A stretch of DNA of 6,876 nt, taken from assembly GCA_004552115.1 (NCBI GenBank), contig SFPH01000041.1, forward strand, positions 1-6,876, written 5' to 3'. The notes under the pieces are model-generated. The model was not told the DNA's origin. It searched no databases and saw only the letters and a program-made list of their open reading frames with translations. Positions within the stretch are counted from its first letter, which is position 1. Every line of letters starts with the position of its first letter. Positions 1-6,310 of the stretch are shown here, one piece after another. The stretch comes from Bacteroidales bacterium. GTDB taxonomy: Bacteria > Bacteroidota > Bacteroidia > Bacteroidales > UBA932. The position numbers and the translations under genes were made by a program.

Positions 1-108
1 GATGGAGCTGTTGATGAACAGCGTACCGCCGGGCACCAGCTTATACAGGAATTTATTGAGGCTGGGGTCGTTCATGACGATGAGATCGTCCATGCTGTCT
101 GCATCGGC
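1..108 (-). other. Segment resembling 2-oxoacid:ferredoxin oxidoreductase gamma subunit (KorC/PorG/VorC-like), in frame with leuS
   Basis: Residues ~567-602 of the leuS reading frame do not look like LeuRS. They read as [15 protein letters not shown] (573-587) and then [12 protein letters not shown] (591-602). The pattern of a hydrophobic 'DxLIxMNxPSLxKF' followed by 'KPGGxLxxNSS' is characteristic of the gamma domain of 2-oxoacid:ferredoxin oxidoreductases, which make acyl-CoA from 2-oxoacids such as 2-oxoglutarate or pyruvate. LeuRS should instead carry a block ending in DLYIGGxEHATGHL soon after LRYMDP. The breakpoint lies roughly between positions 90 and 126; codons around ALVSADAD could belong to either parent. 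There is no stop codon or frameshift at the join. The segment runs off the window, so it cannot be seen whether the KorC-like sequence continues. An assembly chimera is the simplest explanation; a real recombination fusion is the alternative. The family call rests on motif memory over about 30 residues. Confidence 0.7.
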
Positions 109-1806
109 GCTTACGAGGGCCTCGTCATTGCGAGGATCCATATACCTCAGATAATATGCGCTTGAACCTGCAAAACCCGGCATCGTGCTGGTCTCGAGAG
201 GATATCCCTTATATGTCCAGTCCTTGGCCCTGGCAAGCGGCGGTTCACCGGTCTCTGTCGGCTTGAACTGGTCAATCTCAGGCAGTCTCAACGGCAGTTC
301 CTCATATGGGAGAGGTGTAGGTATACCATCCTTGTAATATATAGGGAAAGGCTCGCCCCAATATCTCTGGCGGGAGAAAATGGCATCCCTGAGCCTGTAG
401 TTGACCTTCCTGTGGCCGAGGCCGTGAGCCTCCACATAGTCCATCGCGGCAGGAATGGCCTCCTTTACCGTCATTCCGTTCAGGAAACCGGAGTTGCACA
501 TTATTCCCTCCTTGGCATCGAAACTGTGCTCACTGACATCGCAGCCCTCGATGAGAGGTATGATCGGGAGGTCGAACTTCCTTGCGAATGCATAATCCCT
601 GCTGTCGTGAGCCGGAACCGCCATGATGGCACCGGTGCCGTAACCCGAGAGGACATACTCTGAAATCCAGACCGGAACCTTCTCCCCGGTAAGCGGATTC
701 ACAGCATAAGAGCCGGAGAATACGCCGGTTACAGTCCTGGTCTCGGCAATCCTCTCCCTCTCGGTCTTCTTGCGCACGTATGCGAGATATTCCTCGACCT
801 CAGCCTTCCTGTCTTCAGCAGTCAGTTCAGGCACAAGCTCGCTCTCAGGGGCAAGTACCATGAAGGTAACGCCGAAAATAGTGTCAACCCTGGTGGTGAA
901 GATAGTGATATCCTTCTCCCTGCCTTCCGTAAATGTCTTGAACACCACCTCTGTACCGCAGGAGCGGCCAATCCAGTTCCTCTGCATTTCCTTGAGGGAA
1001 TCCGTCCAGTCGAGGGACTCGAGGCTGTCCAGAAGCCTTCCGGCATAGGCAGATACCCTGAGCTGCCACTGAAGCATCTTCTTCTGCTCCACAGGAAAAC
1101 CTCCGCGGACCGAGAGACCGTCCTTTACCTCATCATTGGCCAGGACAGTTCCGAGTCCCGCACACCAGTTGACCGATGTTTCACCCTGATATGCAATACG
1201 GTAGTTCATAAGGATATCGGACTTCCGCTTTGGCGTGAACGAGTTCCATTCGGCGGCCGTGAAGTTCAATTCCCTCGTGCAGGCAGCATGGAGATCCTCA
1301 GTTCCCCTCGATGCGAAATGCTCCTCCAGCTCGGCTATCGGACGGGCCTTGTCGAGAGCCGTATCATAATAGCTCTTGAACATCTTTATGAAAGCCCACT
1401 GCGTCCATTTGTAATACTCGGGATCGCAGGTACGGAACTCCCTGTCCCAGTCGTATGAGAAGCCTATGCGGTCGAGCTGGCTGCGGTATCTGGCCACATT
1501 GACGGTGGTGGTAACCTCCGGATGCTGCCCGGTCTGGATGGCATACTGCTCGGCGGGAAGGCCGAATGCGTCATATCCCATAGGATGGAGCACATTGAAA
1601 CCCTTCAGCCTCTTGTACCTTGCATAAATGTCACTTGCAATATATCCCAGCGGATGTCCGACGTGAAGTCCCGCTCCCGAAGGATAGGGGAACATGTCCA
1701 GAACATAGTATTTGGGCCTCTCCGGGTCCAACTCCGCCTTGAATGTCTTCTGCTCAGCCCATCTGGCCTGCCATTTCTGTTCAATTTTCCTGAAATCGTA
1801 ATCCAT
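1..1806 (-). CDS. leuS: Leucyl-tRNA synthetase, 3' end missing and abnormal (class Ia aminoacyl-tRNA synthetase)
   Basis: Cytoplasmic enzyme that charges tRNA-Leu with leucine using ATP. The frame starts at ATG 1806-1804 ([12 protein letters not shown], the usual LeuRS N-terminus) and stays open for 602 codons to the window edge. Visible landmarks: FPYPSG followed by the HIGH-type signature HVGH at residues 48-51; the CP1 editing domain beginning near residue 280, with the threonine-rich motif TTRVDT (304-309) and [15 protein letters not shown] (390-404), whose D401 is the conserved editing aspartate; SRQRYWG (478-484); and [16 protein letters not shown] (543-558). The [12 protein letters not shown] region lacks the extra cysteines of a zinc knuckle, which I believe is common in Bacteroidota LeuRS. 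Bacteroidota LeuRS is usually over 900 residues. After residue ~566 the sequence stops matching LeuRS (separate entry), so the catalytic second half, including KMSKS, is not seen. It lies 32 bp after the M28-like gene and is probably co-transcribed. No clear Shine-Dalgarno is visible. Identity is very secure; intactness is doubtful. Confidence 0.95.
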   Translation of the reverse strand, partial: MDYDFRKIEQKWQARWAEQKTFKAELDPERPKYYVLDMFPYPSGAGLHVGHPLGYIASDIYARYKRLKGFNVLHPMGYDAFGLPAEQYAIQTGQHPEVTTTVNVARYRSQLDRIGFSYDWDREFRTCDPEYYKWTQWAFIKMFKSYYDTALDKARPIAELEEHFASRGTEDLHAACTRELNFTAAEWNSFTPKRKSDILMNYRIAYQGETSVNWCAGLGTVLANDEVKDGLSVRGGFPVEQKKMLQWQLRVSAYAGRLLDSLESLDWTDSLKEMQRNWIGRSCGTEVVFKTFTEGREKDITIFTTRVDTIFGVTFMVLAPESELVPELTAEDRKAEVEEYLAYVRKKTERERIAETRTVTGVFSGSYAVNPLTGEKVPVWISEYVLSGYGTGAIMAVPAHDSRDYAFARKFDLPIIPLIEGCDVSEHSFDAKEGIMCNSGFLNGMTVKEAIPAAMDYVEAHGLGHRKVNYRLRDAIFSRQRYWGEPFPIYYKDGIPTPLPYEELPLRLPEIDQFKPTETGEPPLARAKDWTYKGYPLETSTMPGFAGSSAYYLRYMDPRNDEALVSADADSMDDLIVMNDPSLNKFLYKLVPGGTLFINSSI

Positions 1807-1838
1807 GACAATAAATCGTATGCTGTTTTATATCAATT

Positions 1839-3185
1839 CTATTTCTTTATGCCGAATTTCCCTTTTTTCTCAAGCTTGAAGTCCACGGCCACGGACATCG
1901 CCACGTTCACCGGAGTACCGTTGATCCGTCCCGGCTTCCAGTCAGGTGATGCAGCCACGACTCTCACAGCCTCGTCATCAAGCAGGGGATGCGCACTGCG
2001 GAGTACCCTGACATCGGTTACCTTGCCATTCTTCCTGATTGTAAATCCGACAGTCACCCTTCCCTGGATTCCGTCCTCGACAGCCGCTTTCGGATACTTG
2101 AGATACTGGTAAACCCATTTCACCAGGAACATCCTCACATCCTGATTGCCCAGGAATACCGGCTTCCGGTCGCACTCGTCATAAGTGCGCAGCTTGCCGT
2201 CCCCCTTCACGACAGGCTTGTCCATCCTGAACTGAGGGGCATTCTCCACATTGGCCAGATACCTGGTGAAATTGTAAATGTATTCCAGTTCCCTCTCCAT
2301 CGGCCCGTATTCCACATAATCCGCCACATCCCTCACTGTTCCGTGCTCTGGATAAATTCCGGTAGTGAAGAATACCGAAGGTATCTCCTTGGCATAGAAG
2401 GACCTGTGATCCGACGGATAAGACTCCCTGGCCGTTATTGAAGGAGTCGCCGGCTGGATATCGGAGTTGACCTGCGAAACAATCATGTTCATGTCCGGAT
2501 TCGACGAGGTATAGGCGAAAAATCCGGAATTGCCGGAACCCAGCATATCCAGATTGACCATTGCGTCGATTTTGAGCTTTGATCCGAGCGAGCGGTTCAG
2601 GAAATACCAGGAACCTGCAAAACCCTGCGTCGAGGCCCCGAAGGCAACGAAGAGGACAGGGCGGCGGAACAGGATTGAATTGGTGCTCACCATCCTTGCC
2701 AATTCCAGCATCATTGCCAGGCCGGACGCATTTCCATTGGCCCCGGCATAAACCTGAGTAACTGGAGTACCGTCCACTTCCAGAGTAGTGGTGCCGAGAT
2801 TGTCAAGCCTGGCTCCCACCACTATAAACCTGTCTTTCAATGAGTTGTCATATCCGGGAACGAATCCTGCAACATTTCTGGACACCAAAGTGTCGCCACT
2901 TTCCCTGGAGATTCCGAAAATATCCCCTTCCTCGCCGCTGAGAATATCGATGCCATAGGATTCGAGGACCGACTGCACATATCCGGCGGCAGCCTTCTCA
3001 CCCTCGGAGCCGGGGGCCCTGCCCTCCATTTCAGGTGATGAAAGATAAGTGACATGGGACCTCAGAGTCCTGACCATGTCGCTGTCCTCAAGCTCCGAAT
3101 ATCCGGTTCTGAATTGTGAAAATGCCGGCAATGCCAGAAATACCAGAAATACCAGAATCAAAGACGCAAATAACGTTCTCCTCAT
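1839..3185 (-). CDS. Exported M28 peptidase-like protein (likely non-catalytic) with C-terminal TonB_C domain
   Basis: A 448-residue protein. Residues 1-23 form a signal peptide (MRR, hydrophobic stretch, then PAFSQ), so it acts beyond the inner membrane. Residues ~33-312 follow the M28 zinc aminopeptidase fold in order: YLSSPEMEGRAPGSEGE (47-63), IVVGARLDNLG (121-131), AGANGNASG (147-155), VAFGASTQG (180-188), NLDMLG (211-216) and YPSDHRSFY (256-264). Typical M28 members have VVGAHxDHLG, GADDNASG and AFxAEEQG; here the metal His is R126, a further His is N129, the bridging Asp is G151, and the catalytic and ligand Glu pair is S185-T186. D128 and D213 remain. Residues ~350-438 are a TonB_C domain (YPKAAVEDGIQGRVTVGF, LDDEAVRVV, WKPGRINGTPVNV). 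With no retained N-terminal anchor it is not a classical energy-coupling TonB; the domain may bind a partner or peptidoglycan (inference). The start ATG overlaps the stop of the SPOR gene by 4 bp, suggesting translational coupling. Domain calls are strong; loss of peptidase activity is inferred from the substitutions. Confidence 0.88.
   Translation of the reverse strand: MRRTLFASLILVFLVFLALPAFSQFRTGYSELEDSDMVRTLRSHVTYLSSPEMEGRAPGSEGEKAAAGYVQSVLESYGIDILSGEEGDIFGISRESGDTLVSRNVAGFVPGYDNSLKDRFIVVGARLDNLGTTTLEVDGTPVTQVYAGANGNASGLAMMLELARMVSTNSILFRRPVLFVAFGASTQGFAGSWYFLNRSLGSKLKIDAMVNLDMLGSGNSGFFAYTSSNPDMNMIVSQVNSDIQPATPSITARESYPSDHRSFYAKEIPSVFFTTGIYPEHGTVRDVADYVEYGPMERELEYIYNFTRYLANVENAPQFRMDKPVVKGDGKLRTYDECDRKPVFLGNQDVRMFLVKWVYQYLKYPKAAVEDGIQGRVTVGFTIRKNGKVTDVRVLRSAHPLLDDEAVRVVAASPDWKPGRINGTPVNVAMSVAVDFKLEKKGKFGIKK
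3121..3156. repeat. Four imperfect 9-bp tandem units within a signal-peptide coding region
   Basis: The plus strand reads AATGCCGGC, AATGCCAGA, AATACCAGA, AATACCAGA in succession (3121-3129, 3130-3138, 3139-3147, 3148-3156). On the minus strand it codes the hydrophobic core of the M28-like protein's signal peptide, LVF-LVF-LAL-PAF (residues ~11-22). The unit is three codons, so gain or loss of units would keep the frame and only change the length of the hydrophobic core. Chance low-complexity coding for Leu, Val and Phe is also possible. Confidence 0.6.
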
Positions 3186-3712
3186 AATGTCTGATTGCTG
3201 TTTTTAAGAATCCAGGCTTCCCGCGGACAGAAACTTTCGCCACTGATGCGGACATAGGCATCCACAATGTCGCCGATACTGGCTGAAGAGCATGCGGAGA
3301 CTGCCGAATATCCGTTGCCAAGCCTGAGGATTGATGCGGAATAGCCTGACGCCTTCACCTTTTCGAGCAGTGCGTCCGCATTTTTCATATTCCTGAATGA
3401 ACCCACCACGATGTGATATTCCGGAACGTCGCCGGCAGAAATCACGCCGCCCATCACCGAGGAATTTATCACGTTCACCCGCAGGCTGTCCAGCAGCCTG
3501 ACCGCAGAAACGGAATCAGCCTTTGCCTCCATCAGCGAGGCATTCTTCAGGGAATCGGCCCTCCTTGCAGCCCTCTCCGCCTCGATTGCAGTCCTGGCCG
3601 CTTCTATTTCCGGCGAAGCCGGTCTTCCGGCCAACTTGCGGAACACATCGCATCCGCCAGTGCAGAACAGGGCGGCCAGCAGGATAACAGTCAGGAAGTG
3701 GATCGGTTTCAT
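3182..3712 (-). CDS. SPOR-domain lipoprotein
   Basis: A 176-residue predicted envelope lipoprotein. The N-terminus is MKPIHF followed by a hydrophobic stretch ending in CTGGC, so C21 is the likely lipidated cysteine; the lipobox (TGGC) departs from the LxGC-type consensus, so an ordinary signal peptide is an alternative. Residues ~33-80 are rich in Glu, Ala, Arg and Ser and probably helical or coiled-coil (EIEAARTAIEAERAARRADS). Residues ~98-170 form a SPOR domain: YHIVVGSFRNMKNADALLEK (99-118), then GYSASILRLGNGYSAV and the closing PREAWILK. SPOR domains bind denuded glycan strands of peptidoglycan at division sites and appear in many Bacteroidota envelope proteins; the specific role here is unknown. 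It is the first gene of the leftward set, with its TGA overlapping the ATG of the M28/TonB_C gene, so the two are probably made together. A TAnnTTTG-like element lies just upstream. The signal-peptide and SPOR calls are good; exact function is not inferable. Confidence 0.88.
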   Translation of the reverse strand: MKPIHFLTVILLAALFCTGGCDVFRKLAGRPASPEIEAARTAIEAERAARRADSLKNASLMEAKADSVSAVRLLDSLRVNVINSSVMGGVISAGDVPEYHIVVGSFRNMKNADALLEKVKASGYSASILRLGNGYSAVSACSSASIGDIVDAYVRISGESFCPREAWILKNSNQTL

Positions 3713-3734
3713 ACAATATGAATCATTATATCCG

Positions 3735-3742
3735 CAAATTTA
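3735..3742 (-). promoter_or_regulatory. Candidate Bacteroidota -7 element for the leftward genes
   Basis: Read on the minus strand this is TAAATTTG, a full match to the Bacteroidota -7 consensus TAnnTTTG. It lies 22 bp upstream of the SPOR lipoprotein ATG (3712), which would give a short leader. I do not see a good TTTG -33 element at the expected distance (around 3762-3768), so the call rests on the -7 match and its position in the divergent gap. Confidence 0.45.
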
Positions 3743-3753
3743 CAAAATATTAT

Positions 3754-3761
3754 TATTTTTG
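3754..3761 (+). promoter_or_regulatory. Candidate Bacteroidota -7 element for the rightward genes
   Basis: TATTTTTG fits TAnnTTTG and lies 45 bp upstream of the ATG chosen for the DUF389 gene (3807). Transcription would begin around 3768, inside the neighbouring palindrome. No convincing -33 TTTG is present upstream, and the surroundings are AT-rich (3735-3760), which raises the chance of a random match. Confidence 0.4.
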
Positions 3762-3764
3762 TGT

Positions 3765-3778
3765 GCTGCTGCAGCAGC
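3765..3778. repeat. 14-bp perfect palindrome in the divergent intergenic region
   Basis: GCTGCTGCAGCAGC is its own reverse complement. It lies just downstream of the candidate rightward -7 element and upstream of the leftward one, between two divergent genes, where an operator or a leader hairpin could sit. Because it consists of GCN/GCA triplets, a simple-sequence origin is also possible. There is no T-run after it and it sits ahead of a gene, so it is not a terminator. Confidence 0.55.
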
Positions 3779-3806
3779 CAACAAGCAAAAAATCGACCAG
3801 ACTTCA

Positions 3807-5180
3807 ATGGAAATGAAGATAATAGGACAAATAACCGGCCTGATACGGGAAATCACCGACATCAGGGATCACATCGACACGGAAAAAGCGGCGGAAAGCA
3901 TCCGCAGCAACATCTACTTCAAGGGACCTAACGTATGGATTCTCGTATGTGCCATTGTGCTCGCCTCCGTTGGCCTGAACGTGAACTCCACGGCGGTGAT
4001 CATCGGCGCAATGCTCGTGTCCCCTCTCATGGGCCCGATCATCGGGATAGGGCTCGGACTCGGGACCAATGACACCGCCCTCATCAAGTCTGCATTCAAG
4101 AACCTGCTCGTGATGATGTCCATAAGCGTTGTGGCCGCCACCGTATACTTCCTCGTCACGCCTCTGAAACTGGCCAACCCTACTGAGCTGCTGGCCAGGA
4201 CGAACCCGACCATATATGACGTGATGATAGCCCTGTTCGGCGGACTTGCCGGCATCTTCGAGCTCAGCCGCAAGGAGAAGGGCACCGTGATTTCCGGAGT
4301 GGCCATCGCCACCGCCCTCATGCCTCCCCTCTGCACCGCGGGATACGGCATCGCCTCGGGCAGCCTGAACTATTTCCTCGGGGCGCTGTACCTGTTCGTC
4401 ATCAACTGCATATTCATCGTGCTGGCCACCTACATTATGGTCAAGTACCTGAATTTCAGCGGAATCGAATTTCAGGACAACAAGAAGGAGAAACGGACGA
4501 AGACCCTGATCACCGCGATTGTAATACTATTCATCGTGCCGAGCATACTTTCAGCCATGAGCATGATCCGCGAGAACAAGTTCAAGATCGAAGTGGAAGC
4601 ATTCATAGCTGAGAACAAGAACCTCGAGAAAGGTTATATCTATGATTACAGGATAAATACCCGCAAGGGAAGAAGCGTGGAGGTCTTCATTGCCGGCGAC
4701 CCGATGACGGCCTCCGAGAAGAGCAGGCTGATGGAATCCGCCGAAAGGCATGGTATTTCTGAAGGCCAGATCAGATTCTCCGAGAGGAAACTCTCTGACA
4801 ATGAGGGAGATGCTTCCGAGACCCTGATGAAAGGCATCTACGCCAGGACAGATCAGGAGATTTCGAAGAGGGAGAAGAGGATTGCGGACCTCGAGAACGA
4901 ACTTTCCGCATACAGGTCGGAGGAGATTCCTTACGCCAGGATAGTCCGTGAAATAAAGAGCCAGTATCCGTCAGTCACCGGAATCTTCATCGGAAAGGGC
5001 GCCGCAGTCCAGGCTGACAGCCTGTCCCTGAGACACGGAATCGCGGTAATCGCGGATTACGACGGAAAAATATCCGAAGAAGAATGCCGGAAACTTGAGG
5101 AATGGCTCAGGATCAGGCTTGAAGATGACTCATTGACCGTGGTGCATCGTTTCCACGAGAATCCGGGCAAGACCAGATGA
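3807..5180 (+). CDS. DUF389 family multi-pass inner-membrane protein with long soluble C-terminal tail
   Basis: A 457-residue protein of unknown function. After a short charged N-terminus (MEMKIIGQITGLIREITDI) come about seven hydrophobic segments: ~42-58, ~60-80, ~99-120, ~137-153, ~159-183, ~189-215 and ~234-251. The DUF389 signature NSTAVIIGAMLVSPLMGPI lies at residues 60-78 and a second conserved block, GVAIATALMPPLCTAG, at 164-179. Residues ~255-457 are soluble, with a helical, coiled-coil-like part (QEISKREKRIADLENELSA, ~350-368) between two mixed alpha/beta stretches. The reading frame extends upstream to 3636, but that part lies antisense to the SPOR gene and reads through the intergenic palindrome, so I start at ATG 3807; ATG 3813 is a close alternative. 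No strong Shine-Dalgarno is visible. It is the first gene of the rightward set and overlaps the CapA-family start by 4 bp (ATGA). The substrate or partner of DUF389 proteins is not established. Family call is confident, function is not. Confidence 0.9.
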   Translation: MEMKIIGQITGLIREITDIRDHIDTEKAAESIRSNIYFKGPNVWILVCAIVLASVGLNVNSTAVIIGAMLVSPLMGPIIGIGLGLGTNDTALIKSAFKNLLVMMSISVVAATVYFLVTPLKLANPTELLARTNPTIYDVMIALFGGLAGIFELSRKEKGTVISGVAIATALMPPLCTAGYGIASGSLNYFLGALYLFVINCIFIVLATYIMVKYLNFSGIEFQDNKKEKRTKTLITAIVILFIVPSILSAMSMIRENKFKIEVEAFIAENKNLEKGYIYDYRINTRKGRSVEVFIAGDPMTASEKSRLMESAERHGISEGQIRFSERKLSDNEGDASETLMKGIYARTDQEISKREKRIADLENELSAYRSEEIPYARIVREIKSQYPSVTGIFIGKGAAVQADSLSLRHGIAVIADYDGKISEEECRKLEEWLRIRLEDDSLTVVHRFHENPGKTR

Positions 5181-6298
5181 GCATTCCAGACGCCCGCACA
5201 TTATTGCTGACAGGCCTCCTTTCCATAGCCGAGGCTCTGTGCATTCCGGCAAGGAATCCGGACGTTCATCCGCTTATGATCGAGCGGGTCGGGAAGGCGC
5301 AGCCGCTGTACGGGGAGGCGGACACATTGACATTGACGGTAATCGGAGACATAATGCTGCATTCAAGGCAGATGGAATATCCTTACGGACCATTCCTTGC
5401 CGGGGTGTCGGCCAGGCTCCGCGAATCCGACTTCGCAATCGGAAATATGGAGTTCACCCTGGCTGGAGAACCTTACAGCGGCTACCCTGCGTTTTCCGCC
5501 CCTGACCAGTATGCGGAATATGCGGCGGAATGCGGGATCGACGTCTTCCTCACTGCCAACAACCATATTCTGGACAAGGGTCTCAGAGGGTTGGCACGGA
5601 CACTTGACGTTTATGGGGAAATGGAGGCCGACGGCAGGATAAGATTTACCGGAAGCGCAGTGGACGATGAAGACAAAAACAGGCGCTATCCATTGATGCT
5701 CAGGAAGAAAGGTTTCAATATAGCATTGATCAACTTCACTTACGGAACCAATGTCGGAGATCTTTCGGAAGATTGGCCGGCCACTTTCAGGATGCGGAGG
5801 GAAGACATTGCCGCAGCGATAGCAAGGGCAGAAGAGAAGATGGCGGACTTCATTATCGCCCTTCCTCATTGGGGCAATGAATATGAGCTGAGGCATTCAG
5901 TTTCGCAGATGGAACTGGCGCAATGGATGATCGCCGGGGGCGTTGACGCTATAGTGGGCTCACACCCTCACGTGGTCCAGGATTCATGCGTCATCGGCGG
6001 CAGCCCGGTATTCTTCTCCATCGGCAATGCGGTATCCAATATGAGTGCACCCAACACCCAGATAGGCATGGCGGTGACACTGAAGTTTGCCCGCGACCGC
6101 AAGGGGGACAAGAAAATGCTTGAGCCTGAGGTGACTTACACCTGGTGCTCCCTCCCGGGAAGGTTAAGCGGCAATTACACCACCGTCGAGGTGAAGGACT
6201 ACCTCGGATGCAGGGACAAATGGCTGAACGAGGCCGATTATTACAAGATGAAAAGGACATATTCCCATGTCAAGGAGACCACAGGGGTCTCGGATTAA
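5177..6298 (+). CDS. CapA-family protein (poly-gamma-glutamate capsule synthesis type, metallophosphoesterase fold)
   Basis: A 373-residue protein with the PGA_cap (CapA) domain over residues ~52-305. Metal-site motifs of the calcineurin-like fold appear in order: GDIM (57-60, D58), GNME (89-92), TANNH (126-130), PHWGNEYE (230-237, with H231 and E235) and GSHPH (261-265). These are all the residues expected for an intact site. CapA in Bacillus takes part in making or exporting poly-gamma-glutamate, but many homologues stand alone in genomes without the rest of that system, as here: no capB or capC is in the window, so a capsule role should not be assumed. The N-terminus (residues 1-24) is hydrophobic with little positive charge and may be a weak signal peptide. 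The start overlaps the DUF389 stop as ATGA, implying coupled translation, and phoH follows after 12 bp. Family membership is secure; the substrate is unknown. Confidence 0.9.
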   Translation: MSIPDARTLLLTGLLSIAEALCIPARNPDVHPLMIERVGKAQPLYGEADTLTLTVIGDIMLHSRQMEYPYGPFLAGVSARLRESDFAIGNMEFTLAGEPYSGYPAFSAPDQYAEYAAECGIDVFLTANNHILDKGLRGLARTLDVYGEMEADGRIRFTGSAVDDEDKNRRYPLMLRKKGFNIALINFTYGTNVGDLSEDWPATFRMRREDIAAAIARAEEKMADFIIALPHWGNEYELRHSVSQMELAQWMIAGGVDAIVGSHPHVVQDSCVIGGSPVFFSIGNAVSNMSAPNTQIGMAVTLKFARDRKGDKKMLEPEVTYTWCSLPGRLSGNYTTVEVKDYLGCRDKWLNEADYYKMKRTYSHVKETTGVSD

Positions 6299-6310
6299 GG
6301 AAACAGTGAA

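Noticed and set aside
1522..2112. Plus-strand open frame of 196 codons opposite leuS and the M28-like gene
   Set aside because: It spans the antisense of two well-identified genes and their junction; no domain or start context supports it.
1989..2441. Plus-strand open frame of 150 codons opposite the M28-like gene
   Set aside because: Shadow of the strongly supported minus-strand gene; the translation has no recognisable domain and an atypical composition.
3765..3778. Palindrome as a transcription terminator
   Set aside because: It lies ahead of both divergent genes rather than after one and is not followed by a T-run on either strand.
3636..3806. Upstream extension of the DUF389 reading frame, adding 57 residues
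   Set aside because: It is antisense to the SPOR gene start, passes through the promoter gap and palindrome (giving an alanine run), and adds nothing like the family's N-terminus.
3914..4351. Minus-strand open frame of 145 codons inside the DUF389 gene
   Set aside because: Antisense of the conserved membrane segments of DUF389, which explains its apparent length.
5363..5896. Minus-strand open frame of 177 codons inside the CapA-family gene
   Set aside because: Complement of conserved CapA motifs in the other strand; no domain and no promoter or ribosome site seen.
5177..6298. CapA gene as evidence of a poly-gamma-glutamate capsule locus
   Set aside because: No CapB- or CapC-like genes are present, and stand-alone CapA homologues are widespread with unknown roles.
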